Below are positions 28,744 through 36,845 of a DNA stretch of 64,000 nt, one piece after another. The stretch is from Pseudomonas sp. LD120 (GTDB taxonomy: Bacteria > Pseudomonadota > Gammaproteobacteria > Pseudomonadales > Pseudomonadaceae). The notes under the pieces are model-generated. The model did not search any database and was not told the DNA's origin. It saw only the letters and a list, made by a program, of their open reading frames with translations. Position 1 is the first letter of the stretch, and each line of letters opens with the position of its first letter. Made by a program: the position numbers and the translations under genes. Where the stretch lies: the NCBI RefSeq assembly GCF_009861525.1, contig NZ_WVHL01000005.1, forward strand, positions 930,001-994,000, written 5' to 3'.

Positions 28744-31493
28744 TTCACCTGGACAATCGGCAGTTCGATGCAGAACCGAGCCCCCTCAAGACCGTTGCTG
28801 GCGCTCAGGCGTCCGCCCATGTTCTCGACGATGCCATAGCTCACCGAGAGGCCCAGTCCGGTGCCGATGCCCACCGGCTTGGTGGTGAAAAAGGGTTCGA
28901 AAATGCGCTCCAGCAGGCGAGGGTCGATCCCGCCAGCATTGTCTTCGACCCACAGGCGCACCCACTGTTCGTCACGCTGGCCGTGGATGGAAATCCAGGG
29001 CTTGAAATCGCGCTGCTGTTCGCGCTTGCTCAGCAAGGCATCCCGGGCGTTGACCACAAGGTTGATCAATACTTGCTCCAGTTGATCGGCAAAACCCATG
29101 ACCTGGACCTCAAAACCCAGCTCACTGATGCGCAGTTCCAGACCCTTGCCACGCATGCCTTCGGCCATCAGCGAGCAGGTGCCGTCGATGGCCAGGGCTG
29201 GATCGAAGGGCTGCTGTTCGACTTCCGAGCGCCGTCCGAACACGCGCATGTGATCCACCACCCGGGCGGCACGTTGGACCTGATCGTCGATGCGATTGAG
29301 TTTGTCGGTGAGGTAGTCGACCTGGACATCGCCGTTGTTCAGGCGCTTGAGCACATTGACGACGGCCATGCGCATTACGTTCAACGGCTGGTTGATTTCA
29401 TGGGCCAGGCCAGTAGCCATTTCGCCCAAGGTGGCCATTTTCGCGCTTTGCGTGAGCTGTTGCTGGGAGCGCCGCACTTCGGTGTTGTCCCGGCCCACCG
29501 CCTGGATCTCCAGCAGTTGTCCCTGCTCGTCGAACACGCCGCGATCGGACCAGACCCACCAGGCATGTTCGCGTCCTGGCAGTTGCAGGTTGATCTCTGC
29601 GGTACTGACCGGAAACTCGGGGCTCAGCAGACCGATTCGCCGCTCGAAGCCTTCGCGCTGTTCGGCGGACAACCACTGTCCAAGATTGCTCCCCGGCAGA
29701 TCCTCGGCAGCGCACTCCAGGTAGGCCGCCAGCGGCCGGTTGCCGAAGGTCAGGGTCAGGTCCGGGCGGTAGCGGCAGATCATCGCCGGAGAGTCCTCCA
29801 CCAGAATCCTGTAGCGCTCCTCGCTCCGGCGCACTTGCTCGGTCGCCAGGGTGGCCTCGGTCACGTCTAGCCACAGGCCGACGGCTTCCACCGGCAAGCC
29901 CAGGTCATCGCGCAGCAGTTTGGCTTCGTCCAGCACCCAGTGGTACTCGCCTTGGCGATCGCGCAGGCGATAGCGCGTATGCACGCTGCCTTCGCGCAAC
30001 AACTGGCGGCAGCGCTGGAAGTACAGGTCGTGGTCCTCGGGGTGTAGCCAATCGATCATCGCCCCGTCGTTGCTGTCTTTCAGGCTCCAGCCCAGCAGGG
30101 GTTGCAGGCTGGCACTGAAAAAACTCGGTTGCAGGGCGCCTTCCAGGTAACGCTGGACATAGATCACTGCCGGGGAGCTGGCGATCAGGTTGTCCAGGCG
30201 GGCATGGGCTGCTGCGGCCTGTTGCTGCTGGTTCTTGATATCGCTGATGTCCAGCATGAAACCCACCAGGCGCAGGCTTTCACCCCGACCCAGGGCTTGT
30301 CCCTGGAGGCGATACCAGCGGCTTGGGGTCGTTGGCTCGGTGGGCTGCAGGCGCACGCAGAGTAACAGCGGCTTGCCCTGTCTCAAGGCCTGCAAGCAAC
30401 TGCCGAGTTCGGCTCGATCGGCGGGGTGAATCAATTCCAGCCAGTCCTGGATCGGCAGCCGCGTATGCTCTTGGGCCAGTTGCAGACTGGCCGCCAAGGG
30501 GCGCGACAGCAGCACTTCGGCGGTGTTTGCGCACAGTTCCCACCAGCCGGCACCCAGCAGTCCCTGCAAGGCCTCCAGGCGTTCCAGATGCAGGTGAAGG
30601 CGCTGTTCGCGCAAGCGCCTGAGCAGAGGTCCGGTCACGGCAGCAGTGAGCATCAACCAGTCTCGGTCCTGCAGGTCCGGGGCGTGTTGCTGCGGGTTAT
30701 AGCCGCCGCACAGCAGCCAGGCAGAGAGGCCGTGGTCATCTCGGTAGGGCACCAGGAAGCCTTCGCGGTGAGCAAAGATACCCTGCAGTCGCGGGTGTTC
30801 ATTGAGCCCCGGGATCGGGTTCAAACGCAGCGGTGTGTTGCCGCTCAGGCTGTCCAGGCCATTGCCCAGTGCCTGTCCGTCGTGCCACAGCTGCGCAGCG
30901 TCATGAGCGTTGTAGCAACTGTGGATCACCCAGTTCTGTTCCTGTTCGTCCAGCAGCGCCAGAGCCAGGCAAGGGATGCGCCAGTTGCGGGCCAGGTCGG
31001 CGAGTTGATCGTGCAGGACATCGGCCAGGCGCGACTGGTTGCACAAGCGGATCTGTTCATTGATCTGCGCGGCGAATACCTGGCACTGCTCACGGCTGAG
31101 GGCTTGCTGGCGTTGCTGGATCAGGTCGCTGATGTCCAGCAGTTGCAGGTGCCATTGTTGTTCCCCGCGCTGGACCCAGCCACGCAAATGCAAGGTTTTG
31201 CCGGCGACTCCGCGAAACGGCAGGTCCAGCACTTGCCCGCTCCAATCGGCGGGGCGACCTTCAAGTGCCTGCGTGATGCCCGCCACCACATAGTCCCTCA
31301 GATGCGCAGGCGTTGGGCGGGGCGGTAACTGGATCAAGGTATGCCGCAGCGGCCCGCTCATGCTGAGGATCTGACCTTGCTGATCCAGCACCACTTGCAG
31401 GCCAACCGCTTGAGGAGGCCGCGTCGCTGGGGGGGCATCCCCGGTCACTGGCTGACGCCCCAGAAGCCGTGCGAAGAACTTGTCGCCAGCCAT
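28728..31493 (-). CDS. pprA: PprA-type sensor histidine kinase with PAS domains
   Basis: 921 residues from ATG at 31493; longer frames upstream overlap tadE. Several PAS/GAF-like domains occupy about 1-680 (for example VDEAKLLRDDLGLPVEAVGLWLDVTEA). The kinase core has the H-box ATGLAHEINQPLNVMRMA, N-box INLVVNARDALLS, DNAGGIDP and FFTTKPVGIGTGLGLS. No transmembrane helix is visible, so it is probably cytosolic. With pprB in the same locus it matches PprA/PprB, which controls tad, cupE and bapA in P. aeruginosa. It starts inside the tadE stop (TGATG), so translation is coupled. Confidence 0.87.
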   Translation of the reverse strand: MAGDKFFARLLGRQPVTGDAPPATRPPQAVGLQVVLDQQGQILSMSGPLRHTLIQLPPRPTPAHLRDYVVAGITQALEGRPADWSGQVLDLPFRGVAGKTLHLRGWVQRGEQQWHLQLLDISDLIQQRQQALSREQCQVFAAQINEQIRLCNQSRLADVLHDQLADLARNWRIPCLALALLDEQEQNWVIHSCYNAHDAAQLWHDGQALGNGLDSLSGNTPLRLNPIPGLNEHPRLQGIFAHREGFLVPYRDDHGLSAWLLCGGYNPQQHAPDLQDRDWLMLTAAVTGPLLRRLREQRLHLHLERLEALQGLLGAGWWELCANTAEVLLSRPLAASLQLAQEHTRLPIQDWLELIHPADRAELGSCLQALRQGKPLLLCVRLQPTEPTTPSRWYRLQGQALGRGESLRLVGFMLDISDIKNQQQQAAAAHARLDNLIASSPAVIYVQRYLEGALQPSFFSASLQPLLGWSLKDSNDGAMIDWLHPEDHDLYFQRCRQLLREGSVHTRYRLRDRQGEYHWVLDEAKLLRDDLGLPVEAVGLWLDVTEATLATEQVRRSEERYRILVEDSPAMICRYRPDLTLTFGNRPLAAYLECAAEDLPGSNLGQWLSAEQREGFERRIGLLSPEFPVSTAEINLQLPGREHAWWVWSDRGVFDEQGQLLEIQAVGRDNTEVRRSQQQLTQSAKMATLGEMATGLAHEINQPLNVMRMAVVNVLKRLNNGDVQVDYLTDKLNRIDDQVQRAARVVDHMRVFGRRSEVEQQPFDPALAIDGTCSLMAEGMRGKGLELRISELGFEVQVMGFADQLEQVLINLVVNARDALLSKREQQRDFKPWISIHGQRDEQWVRLWVEDNAGGIDPRLLERIFEPFFTTKPVGIGTGLGLSVSYGIVENMGGRLSASNGLEGARFCIELPIVQVNQITR

Positions 31494-31930
31494 CAAAACT
31501 GCAGGCTCGAGCTGACCGAAAGGCTGGCGGGCAAGTTGGGAACCGCGCCGACCACCGGCAACACTATCTGGGGCATGACCTGGTTCAGTTTGCTGGTGGG
31601 GTAGCTCACCGATACAGTCAATACGCCGTTGCTGTAGACCGCGTTGTAGTCGCTGGCGTCGAAGTTGAAGGCTTGGGGAATCCACAGGGTTTGGCTCTGG
31701 ACCACGCTGTTGGCGAGGTCCTGCACCGTGGTGGTGTAGTTGGGGGTGTTGGGGTCGACCATGACGGCGCGACGGATCGCTTCAGCGGTGGCTTGGTGGA
31801 AGGACTGCATCATCAACAGCGGCACGCTATAGCTGACCAGGCCATAGAAGACGGCGAAGAAGATAACGAAGACCGCGGCGAACTCGATCGCCGCAGCGCC
31901 TTTCTGTTTTTCAGGGAGGCCCGGTTTCAT
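31493..31930 (-). CDS. tadE: TadE-like minor pseudopilin of the Flp pilus locus
   Basis: 145 residues from ATG at 31930 (MKPGLPEKQKGAAAIEFAAV); upstream codons of the open frame look non-coding. The prepilin-like cleavage site is G followed by AAAIEF, with Glu at +5, then a hydrophobic helix. This is the TadE signature, processed by the prepilin peptidase. The stop codon overlaps the pprA start by one nucleotide. The divergent fppA start is 73 bp away, so the two share a promoter region. Confidence 0.88.
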   Translation of the reverse strand: MKPGLPEKQKGAAAIEFAAVFVIFFAVFYGLVSYSVPLLMMQSFHQATAEAIRRAVMVDPNTPNYTTTVQDLANSVVQSQTLWIPQAFNFDASDYNAVYSNGVLTVSVSYPTSKLNQVMPQIVLPVVGAVPNLPASLSVSSSLQF

Positions 31931-32003
31931 GAGTGCGTCTACTCTGACAGCCACTATGTCCATTGAGCATAGGTTCATTCCGGCAAAAGGAACGTTCTGG
32001 ACG

Positions 32004-32450
32004 ATGCATTTTTTGCTGTTGTGGATCTGGTTGAGTCTCTGCGCGCTGCAGGATTGGCAGCAGCGGCAGATCGCCAATTCACTGACCCTTGGCGTCGCCT
32101 CGCTGGCGACAATCTATCTGCTGGCGACCGGCAGTACCTGGCTGGGGGCCAGTGCTGCTCAAGGGGGCTGGGCGCTGCTGCTGGCATTGCTGTTCACCTT
32201 GCCTGGTTATGCCATGGGGCGGATGGGCGCAGGCGATGTGAAGTTGCTCGCGGCCCTGGGATTGGCCACCGACACTCAGCATCTGCTAGGGACATTCATT
32301 GGGGCCGGGCTTTGCAGCCTGCTGTGGCTGCTGATCGCCCCCCGCTACAAGCCGGCGTATCAACAAGGCACCGCGCAGCTGTCAAAAAAATACCCATATG
32401 CGCCTTTTGTGTTGGCGGGCATGGTCTTGACGGTGACCGTGCTCCACTAG
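32004..32450 (+). CDS. fppA: Flp prepilin peptidase
   Basis: 148 residues, a short aspartic prepilin peptidase (A24) without the N-terminal methylase domain of PilD. The two catalytic aspartates are in LCALQDWQQRQIAN and in GRMGAGDVKLLAALG (GxGD). Several membrane helices are visible. It would cleave Flp, TadE and TadG-type prepilins. I chose ATG at 32004, with AAGGA about 12 nt upstream; an ATG at 31956 would add 16 residues that do not look membrane-like. Confidence 0.87.
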   Translation: MHFLLLWIWLSLCALQDWQQRQIANSLTLGVASLATIYLLATGSTWLGASAAQGGWALLLALLFTLPGYAMGRMGAGDVKLLAALGLATDTQHLLGTFIGAGLCSLLWLLIAPRYKPAYQQGTAQLSKKYPYAPFVLAGMVLTVTVLH

Positions 32451-32468
32451 TCGCGGGTTCGACTAGTG
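32445..32468 (+). terminator. Perfect hairpin at the fppA stop
   Basis: CACTAGTCG (32445-32453) and CGACTAGTG (32460-32468) form a perfect 9-bp stem with a 6-nt loop that includes the TAG stop. No T-run follows, so it may be a terminator or an operator palindrome in the pprB upstream region. Confidence 0.5.
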
Positions 32469-32576
32469 CTATGTACATAGTCGGAAAGTAGGTCTAGGTT
32501 TTAGGTTGTGGCTGCCCGGATCATGTGTGGCAGGACGGGAGTGGCCAGTCGAGGATTGGCCCGCACGGAGTAGCAT

Positions 32577-33362
32577 GTGAACAAGCTCACCTCACCGATG
32601 AAAGTGCTCGTGGTCGATGATCAGCCACTGATTGTCGAAGAACTGTGCGAGTTTCTTGAAAGCAGTGGTTACCGTTGTGTTCCTTGTGAATCCAGCCGTG
32701 AGGCCGTGGATTGTTTCACCAGGGACCCGGAGATTTCCCTGGTGCTGTGCGATCTGCACATGCCTGACATGGATGGCATTGAGATGGTGCAGGAACTGCA
32801 ACGCAGGGCCGGCAAGCAACGGGTGTTTGAGGCCATCCTGCTCACCGGGCAATCCGATAAGCAGGATGTGATCAAGGCCTTGCGCGCCGGCATCTCCGAT
32901 TACTACCAGAAACCCATTGATCTGGACGAGCTTCTTGAGGGCCTGCAGCGCCAGGAAGCGGTCTTGCAGGAGCGGCAGAAGAACCTGCACCTGGGGCACC
33001 TGAACCAGAAACTGCAGTTTCTCTCGGAATCCATCGACGACCTGTATCAGGACCTGGACAAGGTTCGCCGCACGCCTGCGCCCGGTTGCAATGAAGACCC
33101 AGGGGATGATAACGAGGCTGACCACCTCGAAGTTCCGGCGATCTTCAATCAGCTCTCACCGCGTCAGCTGGATGTGGCCCGGCTGGTGGGCAAGGGACAG
33201 ACCAACTACCAGATCGCCTGTGAACTGGGGATCACCGAAAACACCGTCAAACTCTATGTCTCCCAAGTGTTGCGACTGACCCACATGCACAATCGCACGC
33301 AGTTGGCCTTGGCACTGTCACCGAGCAATACAGGGCTACGTCAGCGGGTGACCGCGCACTGA
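32577..33362 (+). CDS. pprB: PprB-type response regulator, REC + LuxR HTH
   Basis: 261 residues from GTG at 32577, with GGAG 7 nt upstream; an ATG at 32598 is too far from it. The receiver (about 8-125) has VLVVDDQP, phospho-acceptor in LVLCDLHMPDMDG and the YYQKPID loop. A coiled segment (about 130-175) links to the HTH (about 195-255) with LSPRQLDVARLVGKGQTNYQIA and ENTVKLYVSQVLR. PprB is the partner of PprA and activates tad genes. It lies in the divergent region between the fppA-side and tad-operon genes. Confidence 0.9.
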   Translation: MNKLTSPMKVLVVDDQPLIVEELCEFLESSGYRCVPCESSREAVDCFTRDPEISLVLCDLHMPDMDGIEMVQELQRRAGKQRVFEAILLTGQSDKQDVIKALRAGISDYYQKPIDLDELLEGLQRQEAVLQERQKNLHLGHLNQKLQFLSESIDDLYQDLDKVRRTPAPGCNEDPGDDNEADHLEVPAIFNQLSPRQLDVARLVGKGQTNYQIACELGITENTVKLYVSQVLRLTHMHNRTQLALALSPSNTGLRQRVTAH

Positions 33363-33392
33363 GCCTGATTGGCCACGTCGGCGGAGCTCCCC

Positions 33393-33698
33393 TCACTGCC
33401 GGCGTTCTACGCCTGACCGTTTGCTGTTGATCTTGCCGCCGATATCCGGCTCATACAGGTCCGGGATGGCGTACTTGTGTTTCTTCAACCAGCGTTGCAA
33501 CGCCTGTTCGCGTTCGGTGGGCGTCGCCGCTTGCGGCTGCGGCGAGGACGCCAGGTTATGGCTCTGCAGTAGCCGCCAGCCTACGGCTTCCTGTTGCTGG
33601 GGCGAAGACGGGCCGGCGTCGATGGCCTGTGCGAGCAGTGGCAACCTCAGCCGTGCATGAGCCGTTTCATCTTCAGTGTTCCTTGGCTGGCGCGACAT
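33393..33698 (-). CDS. DUF3613 protein of the tad locus (start uncertain)
   Basis: 101 residues as drawn from ATG at 33698. The C-terminal half has the DUF3613 pattern: WRLLQSHNLASSPQPQAATPTEREQALQRWLKKHKYAIPDLYEPDIGGKI. Relatives start with a secretion signal, but the drawn N-terminus (MSRQPRNTEDETAHAR) is polar. A competing ATG at 33670 in another frame begins MKRLMHG and stops; one-base joining would give MKRLMHG...LRLPLLAQA, a plausible signal. It overlaps the small lipoprotein ORF by 26 nt. Function unknown. Confidence 0.6.
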   Translation of the reverse strand: MSRQPRNTEDETAHARLRLPLLAQAIDAGPSSPQQQEAVGWRLLQSHNLASSPQPQAATPTEREQALQRWLKKHKYAIPDLYEPDIGGKINSKRSGVERRQ

Positions 33699-33777
33699 CC
33701 GGCTGCAGGCCGGCCCAAGGTATCAGGCCGTTGTTGGCGCATCCGGCGAGCAGCAATAGGCTTGCCGCGGCGATCAA
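33673..33777 (-). CDS. 34-residue lipoprotein peptide at the tadD position
   Basis: From TTG at 33777 the frame encodes LIAAASLLLLAGCANNGLIP... and ends KEH at TGA. It has a lipoprotein signal with lipobox LLAGC and only about 20 residues after the cysteine. AGGGA lies just upstream, and the tadC stop is 10 bp away. In P. aeruginosa the gene after tadC is the TPR lipoprotein tadD. This peptide could be a remnant of it, or a real very small lipoprotein. No TPR-like sequence follows in any frame before the DUF3613 gene. Confidence 0.5.
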   Translation of the reverse strand: MIAAASLLLLAGCANNGLIPWAGLQPDVAPAKEH

Positions 33778-33786
33778 GGCTTCCCT

Positions 33787-34671
33787 CTAAGAAGCAAAGG
33801 CCCGGGCGATGGCGGTGAAGCCAGGCCCGGCCAGTACGATCAATAAGGCGGGGAAGAGGAACAGCATCATCACCACCGACATTTTTGCCGACATTTTCGA
33901 GATGTATTCCTGCAGCCGGGTCAGGCGCCGGTCATCCAGCAATTGCTTGAGGGCCTGCAGCGATTTCATCGCACCACCGCCTTGCAGGATCAGTTGTTGG
34001 AGAATCACGCAGGTGTCGGTGAGCTCGTCCACCTCCAGCAGGGCCGCGATCTGACTCAGCTCTTGGCCCAGCTCCAGCCCTGAGTCGACTCGTGACAGGA
34101 CCAGGCGCAATTCATGGGTCAGTTCGGGCAACAGCTTCTGGGCTTCGGCGCTCAGTACCCGTAAGGCTTGTTCCACGGTCATGCCCGACTCGAACAGGAT
34201 GCGCAGCAAGGGAATGAAGGTCGAAATTTCCAGGGCGATGTGTTTCTGCCGGTGCTGGGCGGCGTAGGCCAGGGCGCGCTTGGGCAACAGGTAGCCGGTG
34301 CCCGCGAAGAGCAGGGGGATCAGCCATTTGTTTTCGGCCTGGGGAAATGCAACTTCCTGGATGAACACCGTCAGGCACACCAGTACCAGCGGCGTGGCGA
34401 TCTGCAGCGCGGCGAACAGCGAACGCTGGTTGGCGCGGCGCCAACCCAGGCGGTTGAGCAGAGTCTGGGTTTCGCTGTCCATGTTCACCGCGCGCTGGCC
34501 GAAGCGGCTCTCGCCGAGCTGGCGCAACCAGTTGCCCAGGCGGTTGTCGCGGGTCATGTGGCCTTGTAGGCGCTGAGCGATCTGGCGCTCGCGTCGGCGC
34601 TGCTCCAGCACGCTGGTGCCGAGCAGGAGCAAGGCCCCGAGAAACAACAGCGCAGCGGCCAGCACCAGCAT
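33787..34671 (-). CDS. tadC: Tad platform protein TadC
   Basis: 294 residues. An N-terminal helix (about 3-20), a second pair near 100-130 and a C-terminal helix ending LIVLAGPGFTAIARAFAS enclose a T2SSF-type domain with LEISTFIPLLRILFESGMTVEQALRVL. TadB and TadC form the inner-membrane platform for Flp pilus assembly. It starts 1 bp after the tadB stop, in the tadZ-tadA-tadB-tadC run. Confidence 0.92.
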   Translation of the reverse strand: MLVLAAALLFLGALLLLGTSVLEQRRRERQIAQRLQGHMTRDNRLGNWLRQLGESRFGQRAVNMDSETQTLLNRLGWRRANQRSLFAALQIATPLVLVCLTVFIQEVAFPQAENKWLIPLLFAGTGYLLPKRALAYAAQHRQKHIALEISTFIPLLRILFESGMTVEQALRVLSAEAQKLLPELTHELRLVLSRVDSGLELGQELSQIAALLEVDELTDTCVILQQLILQGGGAMKSLQALKQLLDDRRLTRLQEYISKMSAKMSVVMMLFLFPALLIVLAGPGFTAIARAFAS

Positions 34672-34672
34672 G

Positions 34673-35554
34673 TCAAATGCTCCTCAACATGCGCCACAGC
34701 GCAAGACAGCCAAAGATCTGCAGGCACACCGCCGTGATCAGCATCTTCTGCCCGGCGGGGTCGTGCCACATGCCCAGCATGTAGCCGGGATTGGTGAGCA
34801 TGAAGTAGCTCACCAGAAGCAACGGCAGGAGTCCCAGGACCCAGGCGGTCATGCGAGTTTCTCCAGTCATCGCGCTCAATTGCCGAGCCCCTTGCTCGCG
34901 CTCGCGAATCAGCTTGATCAGGTTCTCCAGTAACTCGCTGGCGTTGCCGCCGTAGCGGTGATTGACCTTCAAGCCGAGGGCGAACATGCGCAACTCGTCC
35001 TGCTCGTAGAACTCGGCGAAGTCACTGACCGCGTCGGGCAGGCTGACCCCCAGTTGCACGTTGCGCTGGACGCGTCCCATGGCTTGTTTCAATGGATCGT
35101 GGCTGGCGTCGATGGCGCCCAGGATCGCATCCGCCAGGGTGCGACCGGATTTCAGGCTGCGCACGCTGTGATCGAGCAGCGGCGGCAGTTGCTCGATCAT
35201 GCGTTTGAGTCGGCGTTGATACAGCCAGCTGATAGACAGGCGCAAAAGCAGGGGCGGGGCGAGGAGGCCCGCGAGCAGGCCGAATCCACCCGCCAGCAGA
35301 TAGCCCAGCAGTACCAACCCGACCCACACGGCCAGCCACAGGCCCAGGCGTTCGTTGGGTTGGCCCATGCCCGCTGGGGCGAAAGCGCGTTCCAGGCCAC
35401 TCCAGGAACGGCGCGACGGGGTGCGTTCGGGTTGCCCTTCGGCCAACCGGTTGAGCACGCGTTCACGCTCGGTCTTGCGCACGCCGTGGTAGAACAACCA
35501 ACCGGAAAGCCCCAACAGAAGCAGGCAGATCAAGGTAAGCAGCAGACCGATCAT
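34673..35554 (-). CDS. tadB: Tad platform protein TadB
   Basis: 293 residues. Helices lie at about 2-22, 85-110, 240-265 and 275-290, around a T2SSF domain with LLDHSVRSLKSGRTLADAI and GRVQRNVQLGVSLPDAVSDF. TadB pairs with TadC to form the platform that the ATPase TadA drives. The gene is 16 bp after tadA and 1 bp before tadC, on the same strand. Confidence 0.92.
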   Translation of the reverse strand: MIGLLLTLICLLLLGLSGWLFYHGVRKTERERVLNRLAEGQPERTPSRRSWSGLERAFAPAGMGQPNERLGLWLAVWVGLVLLGYLLAGGFGLLAGLLAPPLLLRLSISWLYQRRLKRMIEQLPPLLDHSVRSLKSGRTLADAILGAIDASHDPLKQAMGRVQRNVQLGVSLPDAVSDFAEFYEQDELRMFALGLKVNHRYGGNASELLENLIKLIREREQGARQLSAMTGETRMTAWVLGLLPLLLVSYFMLTNPGYMLGMWHDPAGQKMLITAVCLQIFGCLALWRMLRSI

Positions 35555-35570
35555 GGGCTACCTCGCCGGT

Positions 35571-36845
35571 TCAAATGACGCTCCGTGCACTCTCACGGCG
35601 CAGTTTGTCGCCCGCCGGATGCATCGCCTCGCGCTGGAAGCCGGAGCCGCTGTGACGATCCAGGCGAAACAGGGTATTGGTGACATAAACGTCATCGCGA
35701 GTCCCCACCACTTCCACCACCTCGCTGACGCAACGGCGGCCATCGGGCAGGCGGGTCAGCTGGATCACTACGTCCAGGGCCGCGCAAATCATTTGTCGCA
35801 AGGTGCGCTCCGCCACAGCGCGTCCAGTCAGGCCCACCAGGGTTTCCAGGCGCAGCAGGGCATCCTGAGCGTTGTTGGCGTGCACCGTGCTCATGGAGCC
35901 GTCGTGGCCGGTGTTCATCGCGGTCAGTACATCCAGCACTTCGACGCCGCGGATCTCGCCGAGGATGATCCGGTCCGGGCGCATCCGCAGGGCGTTGCGG
36001 ATCAGGTCGCTGGCCTTGACCTCGCCGTGGCCCTCGGCATTGGGCGGACGGGTTTCCAGGCGTACCACGTGCGGGTGTCCCAATTGCAGTTCGGCCACGT
36101 CTTCGATGGTAACCAGGCGTTCATAAGGGTTGATCAACTGGCTGAGAATGTTCAGCAAGGTGGTTTTACCGGTGCCGGTGCCACCGCTGATCAGGATGTT
36201 GCAGCGCTTGCCGACAGCATCTTGAAGGAACTCATAGATCGACTGGTCGATGGTCTGCATGGCGATCAGGTCGCTGCTCTTGAACATGTCCTTGCGAAAC
36301 TTACGAATCGATAGACAGGGGCCGTCCAGGGCAATGGGGGGAATGATGGCGTTGATCCGGCTGCCGTCCGGCAAGCGCGCATCGACCATGGGCGAAGACT
36401 CGTCAAGGCGTCGGCCCAGGGGGGCGAGAATCCGCTGCATTACGCGTTCGACATGGTGTGCGTCGATGAAGCGCAAGTCGCTTTGATGCAGCACCCCTTC
36501 GCGCTCGACGAAAACCCGGTGCGGGCCGTTGACTAGAATCTCGGTCACCGCCGGGTCGCGCAGTAGCACTTCCAGAGGGCCGAAGCCGGTCAGCTCATCG
36601 ACAATTTCCTCCGCCAGCCGCTCCATTTCATAGCGGGAAATGGCCAGGTGCATGCGCGCGATGTATTCCGCCACCTTATCGATGACGAATTGTGAAAGGT
36701 TCTGTCGCGAGCTTTCCAGCAGGTTCTGTCCTGACTCCTCGATGGCATCGATGATGTAGCGATGCAGCACCAGCTTGAGCCCTTCGTGGTCGGTGTTGCC
36801 CAGTGTCGTGTGGGTCTGGGCGCCAAACAGGTTTTCGCTGTTCAT
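35571..36845 (-). CDS. tadA: Tad pilus ATPase TadA (CpaF family)
   Basis: 424 residues, normal for CpaF-like secretion ATPases. The Walker A is SGGTGTGKTTLLNIL; RPDRIILGEIRG carries the acidic Walker B-type segment; TGHDGSMSTVHANNAQDAL is the His box. N-terminal helices (about 20-110) with VDELTGFGPLEVLL are typical. It powers Flp export. Its ATG overlaps the tadZ stop by 4 nt. Confidence 0.96.
   Translation of the reverse strand: MNSENLFGAQTHTTLGNTDHEGLKLVLHRYIIDAIEESGQNLLESSRQNLSQFVIDKVAEYIARMHLAISRYEMERLAEEIVDELTGFGPLEVLLRDPAVTEILVNGPHRVFVEREGVLHQSDLRFIDAHHVERVMQRILAPLGRRLDESSPMVDARLPDGSRINAIIPPIALDGPCLSIRKFRKDMFKSSDLIAMQTIDQSIYEFLQDAVGKRCNILISGGTGTGKTTLLNILSQLINPYERLVTIEDVAELQLGHPHVVRLETRPPNAEGHGEVKASDLIRNALRMRPDRIILGEIRGVEVLDVLTAMNTGHDGSMSTVHANNAQDALLRLETLVGLTGRAVAERTLRQMICAALDVVIQLTRLPDGRRCVSEVVEVVGTRDDVYVTNTLFRLDRHSGSGFQREAMHPAGDKLRRESARSVI

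Noticed and set aside
32004..32450. Full-length PilD-type prepilin peptidase
   Set aside because: It lacks the N-terminal methylase domain, so it is the short FppA type.
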